NCBI RefSeq assembly: GCF_003797125.1 | Contig: NZ_RKKE01000002.1 | Span: 967,661 to 1,031,660 of the forward strand | DNA length: 64,000 nt | Source of the DNA: Shewanella frigidimarina | Lineage (GTDB): Bacteria; Pseudomonadota; Gammaproteobacteria; Enterobacterales; Shewanellaceae | Direction of reading: 5' to 3' | Shown: positions 8,832 to 17,645 of the stretch, in pieces | How the letters are laid out: the number at the start of each line of letters is the position of its first letter | How positions within the stretch are numbered: position 1 is the stretch's first letter | Position numbers and translations under genes: made by a program | Notes under the pieces: model-generated | Seen by the model: the letters and a program-made list of their open reading frames with translations, nothing else | Databases searched by the model: none | Told to the model about the DNA's origin: nothing

Positions 8832-9374
8832 TTACCAAGTAAACTTTTTGAATGCATCATCAACCGGTGTTTTTGCTACATGGTTGGTGTAATTACTGAT
8901 CACTTTTTGTGACAGACCTAAAATGATTTCTAATACCTGCTGTTGGCCATAACCTGCGGCATAAAATGCTGCTAGTTCTGCTTCAGAAATGTTACCGCGG
9001 TTACGTACAATACTTAGTGTCGCATCTTGTAACGCTTGTAATTTTGCAGTTGGCATCGCCGCTTTATTACGTAGTGCTTCAGTTAACGCTGGGTCTACTT
9101 TCATTGAATGTGCAATACCTGTATGGGCTGGTACACAATAGCCACATTCGTGTTCAACGTTAATGGTTTGCCATACAACCGTTAGCTCTTCAGGGTTAAA
9201 TGATGTGTCTAAAAAGGCCTGATGTAACTGTTGGTAAGCTTGCAGCGTGCTTGGAGATTCTGCTAAAACGCCAAATAAATTGGGAACCATACCCATTTGT
9301 TTTTTAGCACCCTCTAACATAGCTTTGCTGCCTTCTGGTGCGGTGTCTACTGTATGAATAGTAAATGCAGTCAT
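8832..9374 (-). CDS. Carboxymuconolactone decarboxylase / AhpD-like family protein
   Basis: 180 residues, all-helical AhpD-like fold. The motif EHECGYCVPAH carries Cys77, Cys80 and His84, the arrangement used by AhpD-type alkylhydroperoxidases for thiol peroxidase chemistry. A role in peroxide or electrophile defence is therefore more likely than decarboxylation (inference). It is transcribed alone, with its own terminator and a double palindromic operator upstream, so it appears to be under dedicated repression. Confidence 0.88.
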   Translation of the reverse strand: MTAFTIHTVDTAPEGSKAMLEGAKKQMGMVPNLFGVLAESPSTLQAYQQLHQAFLDTSFNPEELTVVWQTINVEHECGYCVPAHTGIAHSMKVDPALTEALRNKAAMPTAKLQALQDATLSIVRNRGNISEAELAAFYAAGYGQQQVLEIILGLSQKVISNYTNHVAKTPVDDAFKKFTW

Positions 9375-9439
9375 AATATTCTCTCTTCTAGATAAATAAA
9401 TTTAGGAGCGTTTCGTTTCGAATTGAGTCCACTATAAAC

Positions 9440-9486
9440 CAATTTGAACAATCGCTCAAGTTTATTTTGAGTGATTGTTCAAATTG
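9440..9486. promoter_or_regulatory. Double TetR-like operator
   Basis: Two 16-bp sites of the form TTGA-N8-TCAA (TTGAACAATCGCTCAA at 9444-9459 and TTGAGTGATTGTTCAA at 9467-9482) together form a 20-bp inverted repeat with one mismatch and a 7-base spacer. It lies 66-112 bases upstream of the carboxymuconolactone-decarboxylase gene. No TetR gene is in the neighbourhood. Confidence 0.7.
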
Positions 9487-9782
9487 ATTGTTGTTATTCA
9501 CATTTATACTAGAGAATATTGCTTATTATCAAAATAGTATGAGTTTTAAAAAATATAAAATAATCACTAAACTCAGCCGTTAATGCTAATTCTACTAGCC
9601 ACTTGAACATTTAAATTGTCAATTATTGAGGCATCTAGAAATGCGTAGCGACAGCTCTAATAGGGTGAAGTACGATCTAATTAATAACAATCCCAGAATA
9701 AAGCACTTACGCCAAAACGATATTTAGACGATAAATGGGTTTATCCCCCACATCTTTACACTTCTTTAATTGAACAAATAAT

Positions 9783-9797
9783 TGAGATTAATTATCA
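9783..9797 (+). promoter_or_regulatory. Fur box
   Basis: TGAGATTAATTATCA matches the 7-1-7 Fur consensus TGATAATNATTATCA at 12 of 14 positions. It is centred 113 bases upstream of the PepSY gene, so iron repression is likely. Confidence 0.6.
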
Positions 9798-9902
9798 TTA
9801 CCGCAAGTTTGTGGGTTTGTATTAACATTTATAAAAAATAATAAAATCAGCAGGTTTAACACTCTATTGCAATACTGCATGGCATAATTTGAGCAAACAA
9901 AA

Positions 9903-10988
9903 ATGAACATGGTTTCGACATTAAAATGGTTTCACAACTGGGTAGGTTTTTTTATTAGCATCACCATGTTAATAGTACTTACGACTGGGGTATATCTCGG
10001 TAGCGTTGATTTGCTCAAACGCCTAGACAGTAAAGATCAAACATACTCTCCAATCACACTTGAACAAAAAGCCGATACTGTTGCGAGTGTATTTGAGCGC
10101 TATCCCGACATGAGTACTGTTCGCTTTCCAACAGAACATACGCCATATATTCAAGCTAGCACTCGTGGTAAATCAATTGCATTGGACAAAGAGTTAAATG
10201 AACTGTCGAGTAGCTCCTCTTTCGATTTACCTGGATATAGCACGGTATTTTGGTTGCATCGAAATTTTCTCATCGACAATGGTGGTAAATACATTAATGC
10301 ATGGGCATCGCTTGCGGGGAGCATCGTAACCTTAATTGGCATTTACCTGTGGTGGCGAGTGCGTAATGGATTTAGATTAAAACAAAGTATTCCTAAAAAT
10401 ACCCGCTCAAGCAGTTTACTTAAAAGCCACATTCAACTGGGATTATTTATTTCAGTACCATTGTTTATATTGTGTATCAGCGGATTTTTAATCACTTACA
10501 ACAGCTTATGGACAGGTGTTCTTAAGCAAGATTCCACCAACGAACAGACACTAACTTATTCTGTCAGCCAACCAAGTCATTGGTTGAGCCAGCTAAGCAA
10601 TGCACAACAAATTTGGCCAGACGCAGAGCTTGTATCAGTAAGTAAACCACGCTCTAAGCCCAATAAAGACCAGCAAGCAGAAACAGATAAACCACAAGAC
10701 CTTGTGTACAGTATTCAATTCGATGAACATCAGGGCGTGTGGTTAAGAGAAGCTGATCGCATCAACATGAATTATCAACAAGGAACGATTGAGTCAGTAA
10801 TCAAACACAGTGGCCGACCTTTATCAGCTAAAATTGCCAGTTTTGTTCGGCCTCTACACGATGGACTGTACATGCCAGCAAGCTATGTAATGTTGATTAC
10901 CTTGGTGTCACTCATTGGCACATTGATTTTATCATTCAGTGTGGTGACCTTTTACCGACGTACTTTTAGTCGCAAAAAAGCCAGTTAA
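9903..10988 (+). CDS. PepSY-domain inner-membrane protein (PiuB-like, iron-regulated)
   Basis: 361 residues with four predicted membrane helices near residues 12-32, 138-158, 178-200 and 332-354. Between helices 1 and 2, and 3 and 4, are large extracytoplasmic loops of PepSY type. 'WFHNWVG' in helix 1 and 'FWLHRNF' carry the conserved histidines of this family, thought to bind haem. Such proteins are usually co-regulated with siderophore uptake and may act as ferric reductases. A Fur box lies upstream, but no TonB-dependent receptor is next to it. Confidence 0.85.
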   Translation: MNMVSTLKWFHNWVGFFISITMLIVLTTGVYLGSVDLLKRLDSKDQTYSPITLEQKADTVASVFERYPDMSTVRFPTEHTPYIQASTRGKSIALDKELNELSSSSSFDLPGYSTVFWLHRNFLIDNGGKYINAWASLAGSIVTLIGIYLWWRVRNGFRLKQSIPKNTRSSSLLKSHIQLGLFISVPLFILCISGFLITYNSLWTGVLKQDSTNEQTLTYSVSQPSHWLSQLSNAQQIWPDAELVSVSKPRSKPNKDQQAETDKPQDLVYSIQFDEHQGVWLREADRINMNYQQGTIESVIKHSGRPLSAKIASFVRPLHDGLYMPASYVMLITLVSLIGTLILSFSVVTFYRRTFSRKKAS

Positions 10989-11066
10989 CGAACAGCCCAC
11001 CTTGTTGCGCTACATTGCCTTCATACATCGACGATACTGTAGCGCAGCATGAAATCAAACCGTTAG

Positions 11067-12236
11067 CTAAACGCCATATAACGTCACCACCACCGCGCCA
11101 CCTAAACCTACATTGTGCTGCAACGCTAACCTGGCATTGTCGACCTGCCGGTTGCCAGCTTGACCACGTAAGTGCCATGTCAGCTCGGTACATTGTGCCA
11201 GCCCAGTAGCACCAATTGGATGTCCTTTCGACATTAATCCCCCCGATGGCCCAATAACAAATTTGCCACCATAAGTGTTGTCACCATTGGCAATCAATTC
11301 AGCTGCGCCGCCTTCAGGACATAAGCCTAATGCTTCATAAGTGATCACCTCATTTGGGGTAAAGCAATCATGCAGTTCTATTACATCGATATCGTTGGGG
11401 TCGATACCAGCATCATCATAAACCTGCTGCGCCGCTTGTTGGCTCATTCCCTTACCGACGGCATAAATTGGGTCTTGCCACGACAGCTCTGTATCAGTTG
11501 CCATTGCCTGCGCAATAATCTTTACCTTGGATGTAATGCCGTTTTGACGGGCAAACTGTTCGCTGCAAACGATGGTTGCAGCTGCACCACAGGTGGGAGG
11601 GCAAGCCATAAGCCGTGTTAAGTAGTTATCGTAAATTAACTTATCATCAAGTACTTGCTGATACGTTAATGGCGTTGAAAACATCGAGTATGGATTTTGT
11701 AACGCATGACGACGTGACTTTTCGGCCACCTTGGCAAAAATATCGGCACCGACATGATACTTATCCATATAATGTCGGCCAGCTGCACCAAAAGCGCGTA
11801 ATGCAATTGGGCCTTGCGGGGCATTAAACTGCTTTAACACTGGCTCAATCCGCTCAAAAGGGCTTTCTCTGTCAGTCCAATGCGATCCCAATGCACCTGG
11901 TTGCATTTCTTCAAATCCAAACGCTAACGCACAATCCACTTGTCCAGACAACACCGCTTGGCGTGCAAGAAATAACGCTGTCGAGCCACTAGAACAATTA
12001 TTGTTAACATTGATAATTGGAATACCGCTTTGGATTACATCGTAGAATGCATGCTGCGCGCAGGTGCTGTCGCCATAAATATAGGCTCCATATGCTTGGC
12101 CAATTGACTTGGCGTCAAGACCAGCATCGGTTAATGCTAACTTAATCGCTTTAGCCGCCATCGCACGGTAGGGCTCATGTTTACCTGGTTTGCAAAAAGG
12201 GATCATTCCAACCCCTGCCACTCTTACTGTTGTCAT
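11067..12236 (-). CDS. SCP-x-type thiolase / lipid-transfer protein
   Basis: 389 residues of the thiolase superfamily, lipid-transfer (SCP-x) branch. The nucleophilic Cys81 sits in 'NNNCSSGSTALFLARQAV', His is in 'ELHDCFTPNE', and 'GGLMSKGHPIGATGLAQ' near the C-terminus supplies the second catalytic His. These enzymes cleave or condense acyl-CoAs, often branched or sterol side chains. No other beta-oxidation gene is adjacent, so the substrate is open. Ends convergent with the PepSY gene with only 78 bases between. Confidence 0.88.
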   Translation of the reverse strand: MTTVRVAGVGMIPFCKPGKHEPYRAMAAKAIKLALTDAGLDAKSIGQAYGAYIYGDSTCAQHAFYDVIQSGIPIINVNNNCSSGSTALFLARQAVLSGQVDCALAFGFEEMQPGALGSHWTDRESPFERIEPVLKQFNAPQGPIALRAFGAAGRHYMDKYHVGADIFAKVAEKSRRHALQNPYSMFSTPLTYQQVLDDKLIYDNYLTRLMACPPTCGAAATIVCSEQFARQNGITSKVKIIAQAMATDTELSWQDPIYAVGKGMSQQAAQQVYDDAGIDPNDIDVIELHDCFTPNEVITYEALGLCPEGGAAELIANGDNTYGGKFVIGPSGGLMSKGHPIGATGLAQCTELTWHLRGQAGNRQVDNARLALQHNVGLGGAVVVTLYGV

Positions 12237-12418
12237 ATTGCTCCCGTAATGCTGTTTCTAGTGAGATGTTATTGGGGATCAGTTATTAATAATCTGGAAT
12301 CGGGATTTTTACACCGAGTGTATTTTTCATCCTTGTTATTGGACAATATTATCTTAATGACGACTGTTAACATAAAGTTAATTTACTTGCAGCGCAACGC
12401 ACCAAAGACAAGCATTAA

Positions 12419-12435
12419 CGCACCAATATGGGACA
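12419..12435. promoter_or_regulatory. NtrC-like site 1 upstream of amt
   Basis: CGCACCAATATGGGACA matches TGCACCANNNTGGTGCA at 11 of 14 positions. It is centred about 190 bases upstream of the predicted transcription start. Confidence 0.4.
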
Positions 12436-12493
12436 TTCCGAGCCCAAGCATCAATCATTACGGACACTATTGAGTACTGAGTTGACATCAAAA

Positions 12494-12510
12494 TGCACCG
12501 AAGTAGTACA
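12494..12510. promoter_or_regulatory. NtrC-like site 2 upstream of amt
   Basis: TGCACCGAAGTAGTACA matches the NtrC consensus at 11 of 14 positions, about 113 bases upstream of the predicted start of transcription. Confidence 0.45.
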
Positions 12511-12545
12511 TTTAATGGATCATTTCAGCAACATTTTCAGACATT

Positions 12546-12562
12546 TGCACCATATAGGTTCA
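12546..12562. promoter_or_regulatory. NtrC-like site 3 upstream of amt
   Basis: TGCACCATATAGGTTCA matches the NtrC consensus at 12 of 14 positions, about 60 bases upstream of the predicted start of transcription. Confidence 0.5.
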
Positions 12563-12587
12563 GAAAAATGCCAGCCATGTATCGGTT

Positions 12588-12605
12588 TAGGAATGACTTT
12601 TGCTT
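12588..12605 (+). promoter_or_regulatory. Sigma-54-like promoter of amt
   Basis: TTAGGAATGACTTTTGCT has GG and GC exactly 10 bases apart and a perfect TTGCT -12 block; the -24 block is degenerate (AGGAATG against TGGCACG). It lies 47 bases upstream of the amt ATG, below three NtrC-like sites. Confidence 0.55.
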
Positions 12606-12651
12606 TATAAAAGTATGAATTTCAACAGAGAATCGTTTTGTGGGAACTGAA

Positions 12652-13854
12652 ATGAATAATATTAGTGATGCTATTGGCGTCATTGCACAAAGTGCAGACA
12701 CCTTGTTCATCTTACTTGGTGCAATTATGGTGTTAGCCATGCACGCAGGCTTTGCATTTTTAGAAATGGGCACCGTGAGGCATAAAAACCAAGTTAACGC
12801 CTTGGTTAAAATTCTAACTGACTTTGCCTTTTCCGCTATCGCCTACTTTGTCATTGGTTATCAGATAGCTTATGGCAATCACTTTTTTGTCAGCGCAGAA
12901 AGCTTAACCACTGATAATGGCTACCAACTGGTTAAGTTTTTCTTCTTACTCACATTTGCAGCAGCCATTCCAGCAATTGTATCTGGCGGTATTGCTGAAC
13001 GCGGCAGCTTCAGACCTTTCTTGTTGGCATCAGCTTTAATTGTTGCCTTCGTATATCCGCTATTTGAAGGGATTATGTGGAACGGTAATTATGGATTTCA
13101 AGCTTGGTTAGAAAGCCAATTCGGCGCCCAATTTCATGACTTTGCCGGTTCCGTTGTAGTGCATGCCATGGGCGGTTGGTTAGCCTTAGTCGCCATTTAC
13201 TTATTAGGAGCTCGCCGTGGTCGTAAACCGGGAATCGCATTTGCGCCATCAAATATTCCCTTTCTAGCGCTAGGCTCTTGGGTGTTAATTGTCGGTTGGT
13301 TTGGCTTTAACGTTATGTCAGCGCAAACCCTCGACGGTATTAGTGGTTTAGTGGCGGTAAACAGTTTAATGGCTATGGTTGGCGGTACGATTGTGGCACT
13401 TGTGGTGGGTAAGAATGACCCAGGCTTTATTCATAACGGACCACTAGCAGGCTTAGTTGCCGTATGTGCGGGTTCAGATTTAATGCATCCTGTCGGCGCA
13501 TTTGTCGTCGGTGGTGTGGCAGGCGGTTTATTTGTTTGGGTTTACACTAAATTACAACGCAGCAACAAGATAGATGACGTACTAGGAGTATGGCCTCTTC
13601 ACGGTTTATGTGGAGTATGGGGCGGTATTGCTGCCGGTATTTTTGGACAGCAAGCTTTCGGAGGATTAGGTGGTGTGAGTTTTATGTCGCAACTCATTGG
13701 CAGTATTGCTGGCGTTGTGGTGGCAATTGTTGGCGGTATGATTGTGTATGGCGCAGTTAATAAAGTATCGAGTTTACGCTTAAGCCAAGAAGATGAATTT
13801 ATTGGGGCGGATTTAGCGATACATAAGATTGGCTCAACCAATTCAGATAAGTGA
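12652..13854 (+). CDS. amt: Ammonium transporter, Amt family
   Basis: 400 residues from the ATG at 12652; a GTG at 12640 is the alternative. About 11 membrane helices. The twin pore histidines are in 'VVHAMGG' and 'PLHGLCG', and 'GGIAERGSFRPF' is the usual Amt signature. Trimeric inner-membrane channel for ammonium uptake under nitrogen limitation. No glnK (PII) gene precedes it, unlike the common glnK-amtB pair, yet the upstream region looks NtrC/sigma-54 controlled. Confidence 0.95.
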   Translation: MNNISDAIGVIAQSADTLFILLGAIMVLAMHAGFAFLEMGTVRHKNQVNALVKILTDFAFSAIAYFVIGYQIAYGNHFFVSAESLTTDNGYQLVKFFFLLTFAAAIPAIVSGGIAERGSFRPFLLASALIVAFVYPLFEGIMWNGNYGFQAWLESQFGAQFHDFAGSVVVHAMGGWLALVAIYLLGARRGRKPGIAFAPSNIPFLALGSWVLIVGWFGFNVMSAQTLDGISGLVAVNSLMAMVGGTIVALVVGKNDPGFIHNGPLAGLVAVCAGSDLMHPVGAFVVGGVAGGLFVWVYTKLQRSNKIDDVLGVWPLHGLCGVWGGIAAGIFGQQAFGGLGGVSFMSQLIGSIAGVVVAIVGGMIVYGAVNKVSSLRLSQEDEFIGADLAIHKIGSTNSDK

Positions 13855-13880
13855 TGATGCTAAGTCACTTATAGTATAGT

Positions 13881-13914
13881 AAAAAGGGGCGGAAATGAAT
13901 TTCTGCCCCTTTTT
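13881..13914. terminator. Bidirectional intrinsic terminator
   Basis: AAAAAGGGGC ... GCCCCTTTTT encloses a further paired GAAAT/ATTTC; T runs on both strands. It serves amt (plus) and the convergent 81/82-residue gene (minus). Confidence 0.88.
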
Positions 13915-13934
13915 ACACGAAACAGAGTCTACAA

Positions 13935-14183
13935 TCAGTGCTTCGATTTAACCCCATTCTTAACCATCTCTTGACCGTTTTCGAAGATTTCTGCGGTAAT
14001 CCAGCGGCCAAGTAATAGCTTGTGGTTATCACCAAATACCGCAACAAAATGACGACCGTCGGCATTACTAGTTGCCATACCCACACCAGCAACGCCTTCC
14101 AAACCTAAACCGCCCTTCTCCACCGACAGTAAAAAGCGTTCTAATTCGGCTAAATTATCAATCACATCATTTTCAATATTCAT
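13935..14183 (-). CDS. Small uncharacterised protein
   Basis: 82 residues from the ATG at 14183. An ATG 15 bases upstream is possible, but the GGGA ribosome site lies between the two and serves the downstream one. One compact domain with a Gly-rich beta strand (GLGLEGVAGVGMATSNADGRHFVAVFGDNHKLL read in parts), no membrane segment. I do not recognise the family. It is monocistronic, convergent with amt and shares its terminator. Confidence 0.65.
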   Translation of the reverse strand: MNIENDVIDNLAELERFLLSVEKGGLGLEGVAGVGMATSNADGRHFVAVFGDNHKLLLGRWITAEIFENGQEMVKNGVKSKH

Positions 14184-14319
14184 TTGTATTCCCAACAACT
14201 TTAGATCAAAACTTGGGTGCTACTTTACCCCATTGAACCTCAATAAGGTATATTGTATGCCATCTGTGCCTATAGCGCTGGTTACTGTACCACTCACTCA
14301 GGTCTAGCCGCTAAGATGA

Positions 14320-15723
14320 TTAAAAACGTAACGTAAAATCAATCAGCTGCGCATCGTCATCGTATGAATCAAAATTAATCGACAACATCACCGTCCCTTT
14401 TGTCAGCATAATGTTATCAAAATTATCTTCTGCGTTTGGGTATCGCTCCAACAATTGCGATTTGAGAGTAGGCAACTGATAATTAGCAAGCACTGCATTA
14501 AATTCACTCATCGTTTGCGTGCCAAACATCGACTCGGTAATTTTAATTGAATTAACGACTCCTTGGCGATCAAAACCCAATAATACATTGCTATTCACCA
14601 GCACTTTTGGACCGTTGTCTGTCAATTGGATTTGGTTGATGAGCTGTTGTGGTTGCAAGGTATAAGCTTGCTTAAATGCTAATGTCAACAATGTTGCGAT
14701 GTCGATATTATCAAAGTTACCGAACTTAACGTGATGATCATCAGTGACTGTTAATGGCATAATGGCAAAGCTGTTAAGTCGAGAAACAGCAGCATTATCT
14801 AGACTTTCATTATAGTCTTCAAAGGTTAATATCAATCGGCTATTTTTACCTGCCACACTGTAAACATCACCTTGCTTTTTAAGCGCTAAATGGGCTTTCA
14901 CGCTAGCAAGCCCATCACCTTGACGCACTTGGTTAGCAATCACCCAATTATCGCCATCATAGTTTTCACTTAAGGCAATTTGGTTTTGACCATGGCCATT
15001 TAACAATCCTAAATCCTGGGTAATCATCTCGATACGATTGTCTTTAACAACAAACCATAGACTGCGCCCATAACCATAAACGGTTGCACCATTGTCGAGT
15101 TGCAACTGAATACTGTGAGGACCTAATGCTTGTTGTAAAACATCAACCGAGTCACCAATGTGTATGCCATAGGCGCTGTCGGTTGTAATAAGCGCATCAG
15201 GTGCTTGGTGTTTTTGCGCTTGCTTTAATACATTCCCCTCGTTTGGCATCGTCAATTGAACTGTGATTTGGGTATACGAAACCGATTTACCTTCGCTGTT
15301 ATAAGGTGTTGGATCTTTGCTCAGTTGTGTATCGTCACAAAAGGTAACGTATTGCGCAGTGGTAATCACATGGATTTGCTTGGTGTTCGATTTAACTCGG
15401 CTACTGTCATCTTGCAAGTCAATACTTCGCTCAATTCCACCAACACTTAATCTATCAATAATAATCGCATCCGCTCCTGCTGCTGCAGCTTTTCGCTGTA
15501 TTTCCACAAAGGCTTGTTGTATATAAGCATCACGATGGGACAAAACGCCATCACTAGACGATTCCAGCAAGTCTGGGTCAATATCGTAGACGATTTTATC
15601 ATTGGCTGTATCGATAGTGTGTGGACTACAAAGTGGGTAAAAATCTAAAATTGGCGGTAATTCATTGGCGTTTATAGCAGGGCTTAACATTGCACAGCTG
15701 AGCAAAAAAAGTGAAGGTTTCAT
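14320..15723 (-). CDS. Periplasmic protein of unknown function
   Basis: 467 residues with a Sec signal peptide (MKPSLFLLSCAMLSPAINAN, cleavage after about residue 20). Residues about 65-140 contain 'EIQRKAAAAGADAIIIDRL', which resembles the helix-strand found in YbjQ- or RcsF-like periplasmic folds. The rest is beta-rich with no motif I can name. Two cysteines (Cys32 and one in 'YVTFCDD') may form a disulfide. Transcribed alone; no partner suggests a role. Confidence 0.7.
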   Translation of the reverse strand: MKPSLFLLSCAMLSPAINANELPPILDFYPLCSPHTIDTANDKIVYDIDPDLLESSSDGVLSHRDAYIQQAFVEIQRKAAAAGADAIIIDRLSVGGIERSIDLQDDSSRVKSNTKQIHVITTAQYVTFCDDTQLSKDPTPYNSEGKSVSYTQITVQLTMPNEGNVLKQAQKHQAPDALITTDSAYGIHIGDSVDVLQQALGPHSIQLQLDNGATVYGYGRSLWFVVKDNRIEMITQDLGLLNGHGQNQIALSENYDGDNWVIANQVRQGDGLASVKAHLALKKQGDVYSVAGKNSRLILTFEDYNESLDNAAVSRLNSFAIMPLTVTDDHHVKFGNFDNIDIATLLTLAFKQAYTLQPQQLINQIQLTDNGPKVLVNSNVLLGFDRQGVVNSIKITESMFGTQTMSEFNAVLANYQLPTLKSQLLERYPNAEDNFDNIMLTKGTVMLSINFDSYDDDAQLIDFTLRF

Positions 15724-16070
15724 TTATCGTCCTTGAGTCTATAACATCGTATTTTTACATAGTATTAACACTTAATCGTGTTCACTACCCTAATCTGAAA
15801 TGCAATCACTGTAAACCCACTGCTTACTAAGCTCTAAAACAGTGTAAACGATTGACACTCATGGTCACGCTATTGCAATAAATGAACATTGACCCGGTTA
15901 ACCAAGTGCACCTGATACATGAGTAATGACCTACGCCTCACTTTTATTGACTTGCTGTAGATATCCACTCTATCTGCACAATTTTTGCACCTTTGTTCTC
16001 TAACATACTGTTAACGATATTATGTCAATTAATCGTATAACTCAGCATAAGCAAATGTTAGGAGAATCTG
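15724..16070. other. Divergent intergenic region
   Basis: 347 bases between the divergent periplasmic-protein and CotH genes. No gene or clear operator seen; promoters for both must lie here. Confidence 0.5.
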
Positions 16071-17558
16071 ATGGTTACCAGTAATCATTTATACCCAATC
16101 AATAGGCTGTTTAACCAGCCTATTACGTTCATATTTGCACTCACACTCAGTAGCTTACTGTTACTGACTGCTTGTGGCGGAAGCGATAGCGACAGCACAA
16201 CAGATGTAGTAGAAACAGCAACAAGTACCGATACCACGGATACGAGTACAACAACAGAAGTCACCGATGCTGATTTTGAAGCAACCGATTGGACTGACGA
16301 AACTCACAGTAAAAATGTCGACCCTAACTTTGATGAAGTGTTTAGTGATACCGAAGTTAAACGACTCGATATCGTTGTAACAGAAGATCGCTGGCAGAGC
16401 ATGTTAGATGACATGACAGCACTCTATGGCGAATTTGGTAGAAGCTCATCAAATAGCTTAAGTGATACCGATGAAGATCCTATTTTTGTTCCAGCTGAAG
16501 TATTTTATAACGGCACGCAATGGTATCGCGTCGGCATCCGCTTTAAAGGTAATTCATCACTGCAAACTAGCTGGCAACAAGGCATTCTGAAACTGGCGCT
16601 TAAACTTGATTTCGACGAGTATGAAGACGATTACCCGCAAATTAAAAACCAACGCTTTTATGGCTTTAAAAAGTTTAGTTTAAAAAACAACTTTGATGAC
16701 GAGTCAATGTTACGTGAAAAAGTAGCTGCGGATGTGTTTAAAGATGCAGGGCTTGCGGTATCTCACACTGGGTTTTATACCTTATACGTTGACCATGGCG
16801 ACGGCCCTGAATATTTTGGTTTATATACTCTTGTAGAAGAAATTGATGACACGGTAATCGACACGCAATTTTCTAGCGACAAAGGTAACTTGTACAAACC
16901 CGAAGATAATGGCGCAATGTTTGTTGATGGGTCATTTAATCAAGAAGATTCTGAGAAAAAAACTAACGAAGACGACGAAGATTGGTCAGATATACAAGCC
17001 CTATTTACCGCCTTACACGACGACACTCGCACCACAGCCCCTGAAACATGGCGAGCCAATTTAGAAACGGTATTTGATGTTGATATATTTTTAAAATACT
17101 TAGCCGTTAATGGCATCATTCAAAACTGGGACACTTACGGCTTAATGCCACACAACTACTATTTATATAGCAATCCAGACAATTCAAAACTGACCTGGAT
17201 ACCTTGGGACAACAACGAAGCATTGCAAGACGGGAAACAAGGTGGCGCATTGTCATTAGACTTCTCTGACCTCAACTCAAACAGCTGGCCACTCATATCA
17301 AAACTGTACGCAGATGATGTATACCGTGACCGCTACAACCAGTTTTTACTTGAGGTTATCAGCGATGCATTCGAAACCAATAAAATGCAAGCAAGCTACA
17401 ATGCTTACTCTGCACTGATTGCTCCTTATGCGACCACTGAAGTATCTGGGTATAGCTTTTTAGAAAGCAGTAGCGATTTTTATCGTGCTATCGATGAGCT
17501 AATAGAGCATGCCGAAGATAGAGCCACTGCTGTAGAAAGTTATTTAGACAAACAGTAA
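16071..17558 (+). CDS. CotH-family protein kinase-like lipoprotein
   Basis: 495 residues. A lipoprotein signal ends at Cys35 in 'LLLTACGGS'. A Thr/Ser/Asp-rich linker (about 40-70) precedes a CotH domain (about 95-480) with 'GIRFKGNSS', 'KFSLKNNFDDESMLREKVA' and 'WIPWDNNEAL'. CotH proteins are atypical secreted kinases; in Bacillus CotH phosphorylates spore-coat proteins, and the family is common in non-spore-formers with unknown targets. The start has a strong AGGAG site. It is monocistronic. Confidence 0.88.
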   Translation: MVTSNHLYPINRLFNQPITFIFALTLSSLLLLTACGGSDSDSTTDVVETATSTDTTDTSTTTEVTDADFEATDWTDETHSKNVDPNFDEVFSDTEVKRLDIVVTEDRWQSMLDDMTALYGEFGRSSSNSLSDTDEDPIFVPAEVFYNGTQWYRVGIRFKGNSSLQTSWQQGILKLALKLDFDEYEDDYPQIKNQRFYGFKKFSLKNNFDDESMLREKVAADVFKDAGLAVSHTGFYTLYVDHGDGPEYFGLYTLVEEIDDTVIDTQFSSDKGNLYKPEDNGAMFVDGSFNQEDSEKKTNEDDEDWSDIQALFTALHDDTRTTAPETWRANLETVFDVDIFLKYLAVNGIIQNWDTYGLMPHNYYLYSNPDNSKLTWIPWDNNEALQDGKQGGALSLDFSDLNSNSWPLISKLYADDVYRDRYNQFLLEVISDAFETNKMQASYNAYSALIAPYATTEVSGYSFLESSSDFYRAIDELIEHAEDRATAVESYLDKQ

Positions 17559-17590
17559 GCACGTCACTCCTTCATAATATAGTGCGACAA

Positions 17591-17621
17591 AAAAGCCCGC
17601 CACATAAGTGACGGGCTTTTT
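17591..17621. terminator. Bidirectional intrinsic terminator
   Basis: AAAAGCCCG-C-CAC / GTG-A-CGGGCTTTT stem with a short loop and T runs on both strands. It lies between the convergent CotH and OsmC-YcaO genes. Confidence 0.88.
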
Positions 17622-17645
17622 ACTATGCAAAACAGAACCAATAAA

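Larger units (their letters stand above)
9375..9902. other. Divergent regulatory region between the AhpD-like and PepSY genes
   Basis: 528 AT-rich bases. It contains the double TetR-like operator near the left gene and a Fur box near the right gene; no open frame of note lies between them. Confidence 0.7.
12237..12651. other. Upstream regulatory region of amt
   Basis: 415 bases between the thiolase start and the ammonium transporter. It contains three NtrC-like dyads and a sigma-54-like -24/-12 element, each listed separately. No gene seen. Confidence 0.65.

Noticed and set aside
12177..12473. 98-codon plus-strand frame upstream of amt
   Set aside because: Begins inside the thiolase gene and overlaps the NtrC-like sites; no protein features.
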